The notes under the pieces were generated by a model. That model was not told the DNA's origin. It searched no databases and worked only from the letters and a program-made list of their open reading frames with translations. A stretch of DNA of 64,000 bases. Origin: Microcebus murinus (Eukaryota; Chordata; Mammalia; Primates; Cheirogaleidae). A program made the position numbers and the translations under genes. Where the stretch lies: NCBI RefSeq assembly GCF_040939455.1, contig NC_134109.1, positions 67,992,501-68,056,500 of the forward strand, written 5' to 3'. Shown in pieces: positions 52,650-64,000 of this stretch (the stretch's first letter is position 1; each line of letters opens with the position of its first letter).

Positions 52650-52790
52650 AACTTCTTTGATTAAGTATATCCCTAAGTATTTCATTGTTTCAGATACTTC
52701 TGTAAATAAAATTGTTTTCTTTTTTGGCTTATTAGCTATTATATTAGTCATGGTTCTCCAGAGAAACAGAACAAATGGATGTGTATATAG
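52516..52790 (+). repeat. Source (copy B) of the inverted duplication
   Basis: Spans the Alu right arm and tail, 90 bases of L1, and the first 49 bases of the LTR-like repeat. Matches 51531-51813 in reverse complement. Confidence 0.92.
52650..52741 (-). repeat. L1 segment 3 of the nested block
   Basis: 'attaagtatatccctaagta' and 'tttcttttttggcttattag' continue the reverse L1 ORF2 region beyond the Alu. Confidence 0.75.
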
Positions 52791-53156
52791 AGAAAGTAAG
52801 AGAAAAAGAGAATTTGTTTTAAGGAATTGGCTTATGTGACTATGACTTGCCAGTCCAAAATCTGCAGGGTAGGCTGGAGGCCCAAGAAAGAACCAGTGAT
52901 ACAGTACAAGTGTGAAGGCCAGCTGCTGGTAGAATCCCTTCTTGCTTGCAGAGGGATCAATCTGTTGTTGTATTCAGTCCTCACCTGATTGGATGAGGCT
53001 GACCCACGTTAAGGAGGGCAATCTGCTTTACCCAAGTCCATCAATCTGTAATAAATGTTAATCTCATCCAGAATCACCTTCATTAAAACATCCAGAACAA
53101 TGTTTGACCAGCTATCTGAGCACCATGGGCCAGTCAAGTTGACATATCCATTACAG
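52742..53156 (+). repeat. LTR-like interspersed repeat, family not named
   Basis: 'agtcatggttctccagagaa' at one end and 'gtcaagttgacatatccatt' at the other are well-known mammalian repeat phrases. Length of about 415 bases. I recognise the family but cannot name it safely. Confidence 0.65.
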
Positions 53157-53159
53157 TTA

Positions 53160-53990
53160 GAGCTCTTTTTTTTATTATTTTAGTGGTTGCTTTAGAGTTT
53201 ATAGTATACTTCTTTAACTTAACATAGTCTGTCTTCAAGTGATATTATACTACTTTATGTACAGCATGACAATATTCCAATAGTTTGCTTCCATATTCCC
53301 ATCTCAAATTTTGCTATTATTGTAATACATTTTACTTTTTATATGGATAAATTCCATACTACATTGTCGTTTGGTAGGCAGGACTAGACTAGGTCATTAC
53401 TCTATCTAAGGCTAATTATTCATTACTAATGAAGCAAGACCTTTCTGTATATTCTACCTAGTGCCACATGAATCTTGAAGCTTTCCAGTCTGGCTGATAG
53501 AAACAGACACTCTTCTCAGCCTTATGTGAGCATAGAGTACTGTATTCTCTATTCATTTTAAATAATTCTTTCTCTAACCTCACAAAGTTTCCTCACATAT
53601 GTGTAGTGAGCAGCACTCAGCTGAACACTCCAGGCCAAATCTCTGCAGATCTCAGGAGTTCTCTGTGTAGTAGTTCTCTGCTCTCCAGTACTCTGTTCCT
53701 AGAATTTTAATCACCATTGTCTCCCTGGGCTCTCGACTCTATCTTTTCAACTCAGAGAGTCTGCCAGTCTCTCCCTTGGTTCTTCCGTGCTGCACCGCAG
53801 CCCAGAAACTCTTTCAAAGCAGTAAACTAGTCCAATCATAGGGCTCATTCCTTCCCATCTCTCAGGTATCACTGTCCTTCATTGCTTGGTATACAATACC
53901 TTGAAAACCATTGTTTCATATATTTTGTTCATTTTAGGTTACTTCAGGCAGGGGGGAATGGTCTTCTCACATTGAAGGGAATCCATACCC
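53160..53990 (-). repeat. Old L1-like sequence
   Basis: 'agtggttgctttagagttta', 'tgatattatactactttatg' and 'cttgaaaaccattgtttcat' recall old L1 segments in reverse. Boundaries are uncertain. Confidence 0.5.
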
Positions 53991-56900
53991 ACATAACCAT
54001 ATAACATCCTTCCATGGGTCTTTTCGAGAAAATACATCTTGAAAGTTAATGCTCAGCAATGGGTATATGGTATCAGGGAAGCACAATAGTAGGTCCAACC
54101 TTCACCCAGTGGTGACCCAGTGCACCTCTTCCATCACTGGGGAGGATAAAGGAAGTAGATGCTGCAGAAATGCTTCCATCTCTTCTCATTGTAAAGGGCA
54201 TGTGAACTCTAAGAATGCTTTTTATCAGCTCTTCTAGGTAAAATGTGTATTGAATTTCTACAAGCATGGTGTTTTCTTGAAGAGAATTTGCTGCTTGGCC
54301 TACACTTTGCAGTATATAATGGGTAATATTAAAGAAAAACAAAATATTTAAAGGAATCTCTTTTTTAAGTTTTTCTTTTCAGACTTTGAGCTTCTCATGT
54401 AGAAATATAATACATTTTTGAATCAGGTAGCTGTTTCTTTGATGCCTTTGTTTTTTGAAACTCTGTAAATCTCTCCTAAGAATAGATCAAAAATGATGTT
54501 TACATCTGTTTCCAGAATTGAGGAAGTAAGAACAGAATAAGACTTTATGACTGTGGTTAACCCCTTCTGTTATTTTCATGGTAGTAGGTGGTGTTCGATT
54601 TAATCTCTTTCAGAAACCATCACAGTTGTCACAACTCTGGGCATTTACCTTCTTGGCTTGGGCCTGTTGATTTGTTTGTTCCACAGTTTGCATGAATCAG
54701 ACATATTATACCCTTTTTATATAAAATATAAAGCTGAAATAACTAATATTAACCAGGTTTTATAACTCATTGTGTGCTTCCCTTTTATCCTAAATAATTG
54801 ATTTTTTCTGCAGATCTATGGGGAAAAGGCTAAGGAAGTCAAAAAATCAAACACAATGGGAACCTTGGGTTGCTGAATCTTAAGAGACTGGAATCATATC
54901 TTCAAGGAGGCCGAAATAAACAATTTCTTAAGAGAGATGCAGCTAAAATAAGGATTGCAGGAAAAGAGATTGCAGTAAGAGGTTTTAACCCCCAACTTCC
55001 TCTCGTTCTGGTCTCCTGATATTTCTATAACTTCTTGGTTATTACCATTTTCTATATTTCACTTGTAGTTCTCAGGATACCCCTCTTTTCTAGTAAGAAA
55101 ATGATTGAATCTCTTAAAATTGCAGCTTGAGTTTTAAAACTGAACAGTTGAACCTGAAATAAGTTTTTGGTCGTTCATGATTTCTGGTGGATGCAAGAAA
55201 GGTTTTTCCCTTTGTTGAGGAGCCATTCATTTCTTCACCCACTCATTTATGCATGCCCACATCCATTAGCAGTGCATATCAAGTTATAATATAAAAGACA
55301 TCATGGTTTTAGTCTGGCTAGGGCAGTAGGAAATGCAAGCCTTCTGGGGGCTCAGCTTTCTGATTTCAAGATTAAAATTTAATATTCCAAGACTACTTGT
55401 GATATACCTGAACCTCTCGTTTACTGGAAAAAGAGAACGCCCTTTCAAAATAAAAAACCATATATTTTTGTAGTTTATAAAAAGTAAAATTCTGAACAGG
55501 GTAAAGATTAAAATTAGAAGGGACTAAATTTTATAAGTACCAACTATGGGCCTGTGGCATTGAAGTTGTACATTCCAAAAGTAATCCTGCTTCCTTGTTG
55601 GTAGTTCGAAATATTAAAACCAGCTAGAACTTCCTGCAGAGTTGGTGTGGAACAGTCACTTACTCTCTTAATGTATAGCTGTTAACTGTTCCAGACAGGT
55701 TCTGTGCCTTTGTATTAAAAGCAGCCTTCCTGTAGAATGTTTGATACAAGATGATTTTTATTCTTCTCTTTCTACTGAAAGACTTACCCAGACTTATTTA
55801 CAAAAGAAATACAAATGATTGCTCCCTTTGGAGAAATTTCCTAGAGTTTCCCTTATCTCCTTTACTCCTTCCTCCTCCTCCTCCAATATGGAGATAAGAA
55901 TGTGTTGTAGGGGATACCTTTTTTAGTGATACCAAATAAGGAATCTTTTGTATCGAAAATGTCTTTCTTTATGATTATCCCTTCAGAAAATTGAGGAAGT
56001 CAGCTTCCTTGAAGCCCTATGCACCGATTCTACCGCCTCCTTCCCCTTTAGGGTTAGTGGAGCAGGGACTGCTGAAGAGCTTCCTTCATTCTCCCCCACT
56101 GGCTGGGTGCTCGTGACTGAAATGCCACCATTTTTCTTGTTTTTCCTTTGAACTAAACACACACAACCCATCTTCCTTAAAATATGCAGATTCAAGAATA
56201 CCCTGTGAGGCCCATTTGGGTCTTATCAGGACTGGCCAAAGAGCCCCCAGTACCTGAGATGGGGGGAGGGGACAGAAGGAGAGAGAGAGGACCCCAGAGA
56301 CAAACTTGACCATTTGATGAGTTGTTCTGGTTTTGGAACCTAGGGTTGTGTGGCCTGGGAAGTCTAAACACTTACCATGTCCCTAAATTATAACACATTG
56401 AGAAATAATGGGAGAAGTAATAGATCCATCCTGTGTGGAGAGCACCATGCTCCATTTCCCACTAACTGTAGCAGAGAGATGTTTCGCTGTTCTGAGAGCA
56501 TTTGAGGTAACAATCTAGATATTTTTGCTTTTACGCTTTGTAAACATTCAGCCACCTTACCTGATAAGATAGCTGATGCAGCCACAGACCTAATATTTAT
56601 TTCCCATGCATACTGTGAAATCTACCTAGAATTATCATACATTAGACTTTTGGAAGAGCAGTAAAGAAACTGGCTCCAAATAATCATTTCTCACCTTGGC
56701 TTGTCAGACTGTTCCCCTTCCATAGCAGTATCTAGAAGGCGCGCTCAGTCTTGCCTTTACTTCCTGAACCCACATTTCAGAGGATATCTTTTTTTTCCCC
56801 ATTTGTCAGTCACCTCTCACACAGCCAAAGAGCATCCCTGATAAGATTCTATGAGAATGATGCCCTTTTTTGGGCCCCACATTGTTTCTCATTAATATTC

Positions 56901-59900
56901 TTGTTAAGGTCAAAATGTCTGGCCAGTAGACTCTAGTAGAGCAGAGAACAAGGTGCACCACAAAATGCTGGCCTTCCCTTAACCATGAGATAGTAGCAGG
57001 ACTGCACATGATGAAATTTTAAGGTATCTTAAGCATGCAGGTATAGTAAATCATGCATTTTACCTGCCTACCCTCAAAGTCAAACTGTAGTGAGGATACA
57101 ATTCATCCTCCTTTAGCACCTTTGCTTTTTCTTTCTTCTTTTTAGAGAAATAGCTATAGAAAGTTATAAGATTCAATTTAAGTTCAATGTGTATAAAAGT
57201 AAGCATACAAAAATACTGAAATATGATATAATAGGGAATGTAGAGGTGGTTAATAATCATTTTATTTATATGCTGATTGTTTCCTTTAAAATAGATAATT
57301 TGTATCTTGGGCAAAATTGATTTTTCCCTTTTGGAATTGTTGAGAGATGATGTTGTGAATAATGAGATTTTAGGTGAAAGAGTGTGGCTTTTTGAAAAAC
57401 TTGATTTCTCAACCATTGGACCTTGAAATGGAAGATCAGCCTCTGAGTCATTGGCAGAGTATTTGCTCTTCTCACATTTTGCTTAACATGCAAGTAACTT
57501 GCATTTCTCTTTCTTTTCCTTGTCAGTCCTAGTTCCCTATTCCACCAATTCTACCTTCCTAACTTGTTGCAGAACCAGGTTTGATATGACTAGTTGCTAC
57601 TTTGTTATTGGCTGGCTTATTGGTTTTAGATTAAATAGAATTTTCTGATTTGGCACAAACAAGACCAGTGGTCTCCACTTTTTGATTCTAGCCAGGTATC
57701 TGATTTTATTTTTTGTAAAATGTCTCATGGATGGGCCATTTTTAAAAGACCTCATTAGACCTTTAGTTCATGAAGTGGAGATGTTACTTGAGTAATGATG
57801 GTAATGATACTCTGGATATAATGGTTCATATCACTGCTTCTTAACCATAGCTGAGATGTAGTATGACATCTACATGAAAGCTAAAGAGAGGTGTGGAGCT
57901 AGGAAAACCACATTCCTTTTTCAGAGTTGATAGCAAAGTGACCTGGAGTTGGTTGCCCCAATGCTTCTGCCAGGCCTCTGATACCAGTGTGGGCAGCAGG
58001 GGCATAGGCCGAGTCTGGGTGGTCTGCAGTGTTAGCTAGGAGCGTCATGCCCATTCTGCCCCTTTTTAAAGGCCTCTGTATCTGTCTTTTCCTCGTGAGT
58101 ATTGGAGGCATAACATAAATGCCCTGATTATCTAGTCCTTAAAGTAATTCAAAATAGTGAATTTGGGAGTCTGTAGTATGGGGGCGGGGGGGCTATTGGA
58201 CATATAGTACTGTGATAGTACTGACCCAGGTAATTTGGTTGCATTTCCCAGGGGGTGGTATCAATTAGCTTTCCTTTGGAAGGAGAAAGTACATTATTGG
58301 TTTTTTAATAGACATCTGGAATTTTGAGTGACTGACTTATTTTTTATCAGCTATTGACCCCAAAAACATGGTTAAGTGGTTAAACTGTGCTTTCTTCAAC
58401 TATAGTACTCAAAAAAATCTGGCAGTGGTATGTTTATGCAAGTGTTTTGATTTCAGAAGGGGAAAAGTCTTTATTTAACTGTATATAATGTGTATATAAT
58501 AATGTAATTTTAAGGCATCTGCTTCAAAATAGAAACTAGGATGTTGGAGATAATAACAATAAACAAAAATTAAACCAAACCAGGCTCATTGCCCAGGAAA
58601 AACTAGCCAGACTCTAAGAACAGAGCAAGGAAAAAACTAATAGGGGAAAAAAGACAGAAATGGACAGCAACTGCCCCCATTAAAATGCCTGCTCTGCAGC
58701 ATGGCCGCTGTTGAGGAATTCTGTGGGGACATCTGTCATTGTGGGTGGGGTTCCTGCCTGCCTCATTTCGATGACAAACTTCCAATGGAATTTGCCTTCC
58801 TAAACTGTGCCTTCTACACATGCCAATAATACACAGTTATCTTACATTGTGTTCGAGCCTTAAAAATGCTGTAAACTACTTGGAAACAAATGGACCAGAA
58901 ATAAAAATAGGAGTTTATAACTTTAACTAAAGTTAGAAGGAAAACCTTCGTGTTTCCCAGGATACTTAACTGTCGTATGATTTACATAAACAGAGGAGGA
59001 AATCCTCTTTGTGTGTTTATGGGTGTGTGTCTAATACAGGAACCCATGTTTTCCTGTTATTTAAAAGCATTCTTTAATCTTTTAAGCACATTTTAGGACC
59101 TGCATATATTCCAGGTGTGCTGTTTTCTTTAACATTAAAATATAAGAGCAAAGTATGACTACCAGAGAAGCCTATTTGGTCTCCCATTTGTGTCATAGGA
59201 GGCACAAAAAAATAAATGAATCAAATTAAATAGAGTCCCGGGAAGACTGACAATATTGCCTCAATTCAGTTAGGGAAATGGTTATTCCTAATGGGACTTA
59301 ACAGGCTTGGAACCTGTTAAAGAGAGGCCACTTGTGAATAGAAGACTATAAAATTTCCTCTGATCGTGGATATTAAGGGAATGATGACTTTTTAACCATG
59401 AAAGTAAATGTAATTGGTGTGAAATGTTCAGAAGCTTTTAGCCAAATATAACTGAAATAATTTGTAATAAACCAAACCATTATTTGATGTTAAAAATAAT
59501 CTGTGCTAAGTTCTGGTTAGGAACAAAGGGAGAAGATAATACTGAGGTCATGAAGACAGTTTTCAGTGGCAGGAAAATAGGTTGTCACCAGATCTAAAGG
59601 CAGAGCAGCCACCTTTTATTGCCCTCTCGGGGTCTCTGCTTTTCTACTTTCGTGACCCCCGGATGCTGAAACTGCAATAGACCATGGGATACATGAACCA
59701 CACATAGGGTCTTCTTACCACCACCTGTGACTGGAGCAGGTGCTTTCTGTCCTTCATCCCTCAAGAAATCTTTTTGCCTCTTGTTGAGCATGTGCATAGT
59801 TATTTGAAAATATGGAATCCACGGGGTCATTTGAGACAGAGAAAGAATATGCCATGGATGCATCGTCTTCAGCAAGTCAGTGAGTAGGATTGAATTCATT

Positions 59901-60810
59901 ACAAACAGTGGTGATAGTGGTGATTTCCACTTTCCCTACTTCCTTTATAGCCTCATTTCTATTTAAACTTACTAATTCCTATAGCCAGAGCTCATGAGGA
60001 GCTTTTAAGGAAGCCCTTTTAAGACCCTTAATTACCTCCCCACCTTTGAGTCTCTAAGTCACGAAGTAATCAGATGCAAAACTAGTCAGCGTACCTCTCT
60101 CCTGGCCCTGAAGTGTGACATCAGTCTGAGAGATGATGCTGTCCCTCTTCAGCACAGAAGAAGCTGGGGGAAGAACTCACTGAGTCTGGGAGAAGAAATT
60201 GTCCTGGTCCTGCAAATGTGGTGACCGCAGGAATTTGTGTGGGAGATATGCCCAGAATGCCAGGTACAGTCATAATTAGATGCAAACTAGATACAAAGAT
60301 ACAAACTGGACAATTTATAGAGCCTCTTTTTTTAGTGAAGATATTACTTCTTATCACTGAAGACTGAGTTATTTACACTGTACTATAAAATTAGAAATAT
60401 GCACTGCAGTTCTCTAGGGGAGCCAGTAACCTTCATTTCATTTAAAATTCAGCTTTCCTAATGAACCCTACCTGATGCCTGTCAGCCCTGCGAGCTTCTT
60501 TTCTAGCAAGCTGTAATTGTGCACTTGTAGCCTCCATTAAAGGTGCTTGATGTTATTCAGTTAAATTGTTTTTAGTTTGAATGGATGAAGACATAAATGG
60601 ACCGGCCCTATAATTATAATTATATTGTAAATTGCTTGAGAGTGGAGATTATAACTTCTATTTTTTATGTGTTCACCCTTCACCAAAGGCACGCATTTTC
60701 ATTCCTATTCTCTCCTCTCCCTCAATGTACATATGCGCACTAGGGGTCATGTAGGAACAACAGTGAATGAGAAAACAAACCACCAACCTGCAGAAGCACT
60801 AATCTGAGTG
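53991..60810. other. Anonymous intronic sequence before the exon
   Basis: Nearly 7 kb without a repeat I can name, apart from a G run (58180-58192) and a purine-rich run (56258-56291). Minus-strand frames at 55983-56313 and 59594-59899 have no recognisable homolog. Being repeat-poor next to the exon, it is a reasonable place to look for conserved noncoding elements. Confidence 0.45.
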
Positions 60811-60825
60811 ATCTCTTCTTGGCAG
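60811..60825 (+). promoter_or_regulatory. Splice acceptor of the first visible STXBP6 exon
   Basis: The pyrimidine-rich run ATCTCTTCTTGGCAG ends in AG directly before the exon. An acceptor here gives the phase-1 start needed to complete the valine codon of amisyn. Confidence 0.85.
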
Positions 60826-60956
60826 TGACAAACAAGAAACCCACACAGGCGTCCATCACAAAGGTCAAACAGTTTGAAGGCTCCACGTCTTTTGTTCGGA
60901 GATCACAGTGGATGCTCGAGCAGCTTCGCCAGGTTAATGGTATTGATCCTAATCGG
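60826..60956 (+). CDS. STXBP6: STXBP6 (amisyn) internal coding exon, about residues 52-95
   Basis: The exon follows a pyrimidine-rich tract ending TTGGCAG and is followed by the strong donor GTGAGT after a CGG codon. It is 131 bases: two bases completing a split valine codon (phase 1 start), then 43 full codons ending in phase 0. The peptide begins TNKKPTQASITKVKQFEGST and continues to VNGIDPNR, which I recognise as amisyn. Amisyn is a brain-enriched, mostly cytosolic protein that binds syntaxin-1 and SNAP-25 through a C-terminal SNARE-like helix and binds phosphoinositides through an N-terminal PH-like region, restraining vesicle fusion. This exon encodes part of the PH-like region. Reading past the donor gives a stop at about 61052, so retaining this intron would truncate the protein. 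Identification rests on recalled family sequence, with splice sites and phase agreeing. Confidence 0.96.
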
Positions 60957-61914
60957 GTGAGTGAATTGCTCAGTGCTGAGCAAAGGCATTGTCTTCACAA
61001 GATGACTCTGATTGACCTTGGTAGTGGTGGTGGTGATTTGAATCATCCTTAACAAGGCTATTTCTCTATTTCAGTTCCATGACTGAAAATTTCTGATGCC
61101 CGTTCCCTTCTTATGGGAAATTATAAATCTTTTCATAATGATTAATGAAGGAGCCTAAGGGGATGCATATTGAAGAAATGCTACCTCCAGTCATGTTTAT
61201 CAACAAAGTACAAAGGGCAGAGTTCAGATAATCATATCCATGGTTATCAATATGAAAAAGACCATGTTCATCAAAGCTTCATTTATTTCCTAATGCCACA
61301 GTGATGAGGTTTATTTACCAAAAATCAAATAAATGAATGGTACTCTAAAAATTATGTATTAAGATTCCACTGGACTTAATAAGAGACACATTTTATGATA
61401 TAGCTGTCTATTCAAAGTGCATGCCCTTCTCTCCCACTCCACACAAAACAGCAATAATGAAACATAATAAAGTATGAACTGTTATTATATACAGTATATA
61501 TATTTAGGGAATACATAGTATATTCCCTAAAATAATAGAAGGGAATCTTCTCCTACCAAAGTGTAGGAGCAAGATTAATATAGGTCACCGCTGAGAACCT
61601 GAAGGAATTTTTTTCCATGTAATTGGGAAGACAATATGTGGTCTGAATTCTGGCGTCAGTCAATGTGTATTTAGATTATCTCAACCTCTGTGATACTAAC
61701 TTCCTAGGGACATCTATAAATACTGTAAGATTTGGGGTTTGCTTGCTAAACAGAAAAATGTGGAGTTTCTATATTCTTGGATCTTATTAAAGATGAGCCT
61801 TATGATTGGGATCAGAGTCTTTGTTTTAGCCTTTATGAGTCTTTTGACAGGGGTAAGCAGGAAGCAGCAGTTGTTATAGATTAAGATCAGTAGTTATTTC
61901 ACTATCTTTTCCAG
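60957..61914 (+). other. STXBP6: STXBP6 intron between the two exons
   Basis: This 958-base intron starts GTGAGTG and ends TTTTCCAG. It splits the coding sequence between codons (phase 0). I see no recognisable interspersed repeat in it, only ordinary AT-rich sequence and one short perfect hairpin near 61503-61531. Confidence 0.9.
61503..61531. repeat. Short perfect hairpin in intron
   Basis: An 11-base stem, TTTAGGGAATA, pairs with TATTCCCTAAA around a 7-base loop. It lies in AT-rich intron sequence, and chance origin is plausible. Confidence 0.6.
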
Positions 61915-62080
61915 GATTCTGCAGAGTTTGATTTGTTGTTTGAAAATGCTTTTGACCAGTGGGTAGCCAGCACAGCCTCAGAAAAATGCACCTTCTTCCA
62001 GATCCTCCACCACACCTGCCAGAGGTACCTCACGGACAGGAAGCCGGAGTTTATTAACTGCCAATCCAAAATTATGGGAG
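61915..62080 (+). CDS. STXBP6: STXBP6 (amisyn) internal coding exon, about residues 96-151
   Basis: The exon follows the acceptor tract TATCTTTTCCAG and ends before GTGAGTGG. It is 166 bases: 55 codons in phase 0 plus the first base of a split glycine codon. The peptide begins DSAEFDLLFENAFDQW and ends near FINCQSKIMG, matching amisyn directly after the preceding exon. It forms the end of the PH-like region and the hinge before the SNARE-like coiled coil. By my recollection of the 210-residue protein, about 60 residues including that coiled coil remain, encoded beyond this window. No frameshift or stop interrupts the two exons, so the gene looks intact here. The phase-1 end requires the next exon also to begin in phase 1. 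Confidence 0.96.
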
Positions 62081-64000
62081 GTGAGTGGACATTTGTAGGA
62101 CTTTAGTCATCCTGTTTCCCTAAGTTCACTTTTACATAAAAATTAGGTGTTCAGCAGCATAATTAAAGACAAAAACAAGAGAAGAATCAAAATGCTCAGA
62201 GCCAGACAGCATGAGAACCATTCTAAGGAGGTTGTTGTATGTTAAATCTAGACACTGTGCTATGTTTTCACTCTTATAGAGAAGCTGGTCTTTTTAGAAG
62301 AGTTACCAACTAGCTAAGATTATTCATACTATGGGAACAAACCAGTCCCTCTATTAGGAAAACCTTTTAGTTTAGTTTCTTTACTACCTTTTTTCTATAA
62401 TTTCATTGCAGAACACAGTTTTCTGGGTTGCTTTTTCCTATTATTTCTCAAGATGTTTTACAAGTATTAATATAAAAATCCCAACAGATGCTATCTCTTT
62501 CTTTCAAGTAACACCTCATTTATTCCTTGAATGGCATGCAGAGCTGAGTTAGGATAAGTGCTATAAGCCAGTGTTAAGGGTGAGTGGCAGCGTTGGCAAC
62601 ATAATGAGAAACAGTTAGAGGGTGCTTAGCACATTTCTTTTAGGTGGCATTTCTTTATAAAAGAATTGAAACTGTGCTAAATTTATAAGAAAAGCCTTGC
62701 CAACTCTGTAAGTTGTGGAAGAGCGTTTGTGTCATTGGTCTTTTCACTGAACTGTTTTCTTGGTTTTGGGAGGGTTTTTTTTTATTTTTTCGAGACAGTA
62801 TCTTGCTCTGTCTCCCTGGCTACAGTGCAGTGGTGTCATCTTAGCTTACTTCAACCTCAGACTCCTGGGCTCTTACAGTGTTCCTGCCTCAGCCTCCTGA
62901 GCAGCTGGGACTAGACATGCATACCACTGCACCCAGCTAATTTTTCTATTTTTTGATATAGTATCTCACTCTTGCTTAGGCTGGTCTTGAACTCCTGGCC
63001 TCAAGCAATCCTCCCATCTTGGCCTCCCTGAGTGCTAGGATTACAGGTGTTAGCCACCATGCCAGGTCTGTTCTCTTAATTTTGAAAGACTTTTTTTTAA
63101 ATGCACCATCTTTGCCTTAATCAGATGTTAAGTGAAGATCACATTAAAAATTAAAAATTCTCCATGGGCTGTATAGATCTTTCATATAAACATGGGGGAA
63201 AATCCACTATTCTTTCTTAGCAACTAACACACACATTGTTATTTTGCTCTTAGTCTGCTAGTTGTTGTATGGAGAAGTCACTGTTCAGTTCTTCATTATT
63301 ATCCACCAAAGTGTTGACATTCCTCTTAAATAGGAAGTTCCTTACATCATAAGATCCCCAAAAGGTCTTCCTTAGGCATTGATGCAGACTCCATCATTAT
63401 AGCTTTTTTTCTATTTAATCCTAGAAAACTACAAGAGGTCATGAGTGGTGCATATTTTCTTCAAAGTGACCATATCCTGTGGTTCGAAAGTGAAAAATAT
63501 TAGACATAGATGTTTAAAGGACAGGGAATTTCAAACACTGACCTATTTGGAAAATGTAATGAGGTACAGCTCTCTATCATGTCTATGCCCCCAGTGCTCT
63601 TCAGATGACTCCTGCTTTGAAAGTCCAGTCTTAACAGACTTGGCACAAGATCGAAAGCACACCAGGCTTAGGACCACAGATGGCCGCGGTTTTAGCAAAT
63701 AGATAGTTGGCCAGGAAATCCCACATTTCCCTCATCCTTCGTTAGGTGGGGTCTGCTCTGCTAGCCTGGGATCAGGTTTGTTTCTTGATCCTGCTGTGAA
63801 ACACTTTTTCTCATCCATGTCCATATGGTCAGTAGCTTGCATGCGTAGGCATGTAAGCGCAGAGTTTTCTCTAAAAATAATGTAACATTATGAATTTGAA
63901 ATTTCCGTTGCTTTTGGAGAAAGACTCCCCTCAAACATTCTACTGCTTCATGGTCCATCCTGAGCAAAGTAGCCAGAAACAGACCCCATACCATGGGAAC
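62081..64000 (+). other. STXBP6: Start of the next STXBP6 intron
   Basis: The intron begins GTGAGTGG after the second exon and runs off the window end without a further recognisable STXBP6 exon. It holds one Alu on the minus strand (62775-63067). The rest (62081-62774 and 63068-64000) shows no repeat or gene I can name. Confidence 0.8.
62775..63067 (-). repeat. Older Alu in the downstream intron
   Basis: Both arms on the minus strand, with diverged ends. Flanked by similar 17-base sequences (CTGTTTTCTTGGTTTTG near 62752 and CTGTTCTCTTAATTTTG near 63068), which are worn target duplications. Confidence 0.92.

Noticed and set aside
59594..59899. 101-codon minus-strand frame near the STXBP6 exon
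   Set aside because: No known family. Length is within chance expectation.

Overview
This is mammalian, almost certainly primate, nuclear DNA: AT-rich, without operons, and dense in Alu, L1, L2, MIR, MER-type DNA transposons and MaLR LTRs. Several Alu copies share the 'gctgtgagctaggctgacgc' type right arm and an extra TTGGCCAACTA-(TA)n linker between the two arms. I associate that Alu form with strepsirrhine primates (lemurs and lorises) rather than apes or monkeys, so the best guess is a lemur-like species. This is an inference from repeat style, not a database match.

The only protein-coding sequence I can support is two internal exons of STXBP6 (amisyn, syntaxin-binding protein 6) on the + strand, at 60826-60956 and 61915-62080. 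They are joined by a 958-base GT-AG intron. They splice in frame and give about residues 52-151 of a protein of about 210 residues, the C-terminal part of its PH-like region. The start-codon exon and the SNARE-motif exons are not visible here. Positions 1-60825 are therefore read as the 3' part of one very large STXBP6 intron, and 62081-64000 as the start of the next intron.

Layout: 1-10 kb has an old Alu over an L1 fragment, a young Alu with exact target-site duplications (3847-4200), and a long ancient repeat. 10-20 kb has an L1 3' end with a young Alu inside, a TG/CA tract, MIRs, MaLR LTR pieces and an L1 with a 42-base tandem duplication. 20.39-20.79 kb is a near-perfect inverted repeat with 166-base arms. 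24.6-25.25 kb is a CpG-richer block of unknown nature. 26.9-28.6 kb is an old LINE. 30.8-31.7 kb is one MIR split by an AT expansion and an Alu. 39-42 kb holds L1 and L2. 49.8-54 kb is a nested repeat cluster containing a solo LTR, into which a 283-base inverted copy of sequence 0.7 kb away has been placed. 60.8-62.1 kb holds the two exons.

The most unusual features are the two inverted duplications (20.4 kb and 51.5/52.5 kb). Both would be transcribed within the STXBP6 pre-mRNA and could fold into long RNA duplexes. No new coding system, RNA gene or CRISPR array was found.
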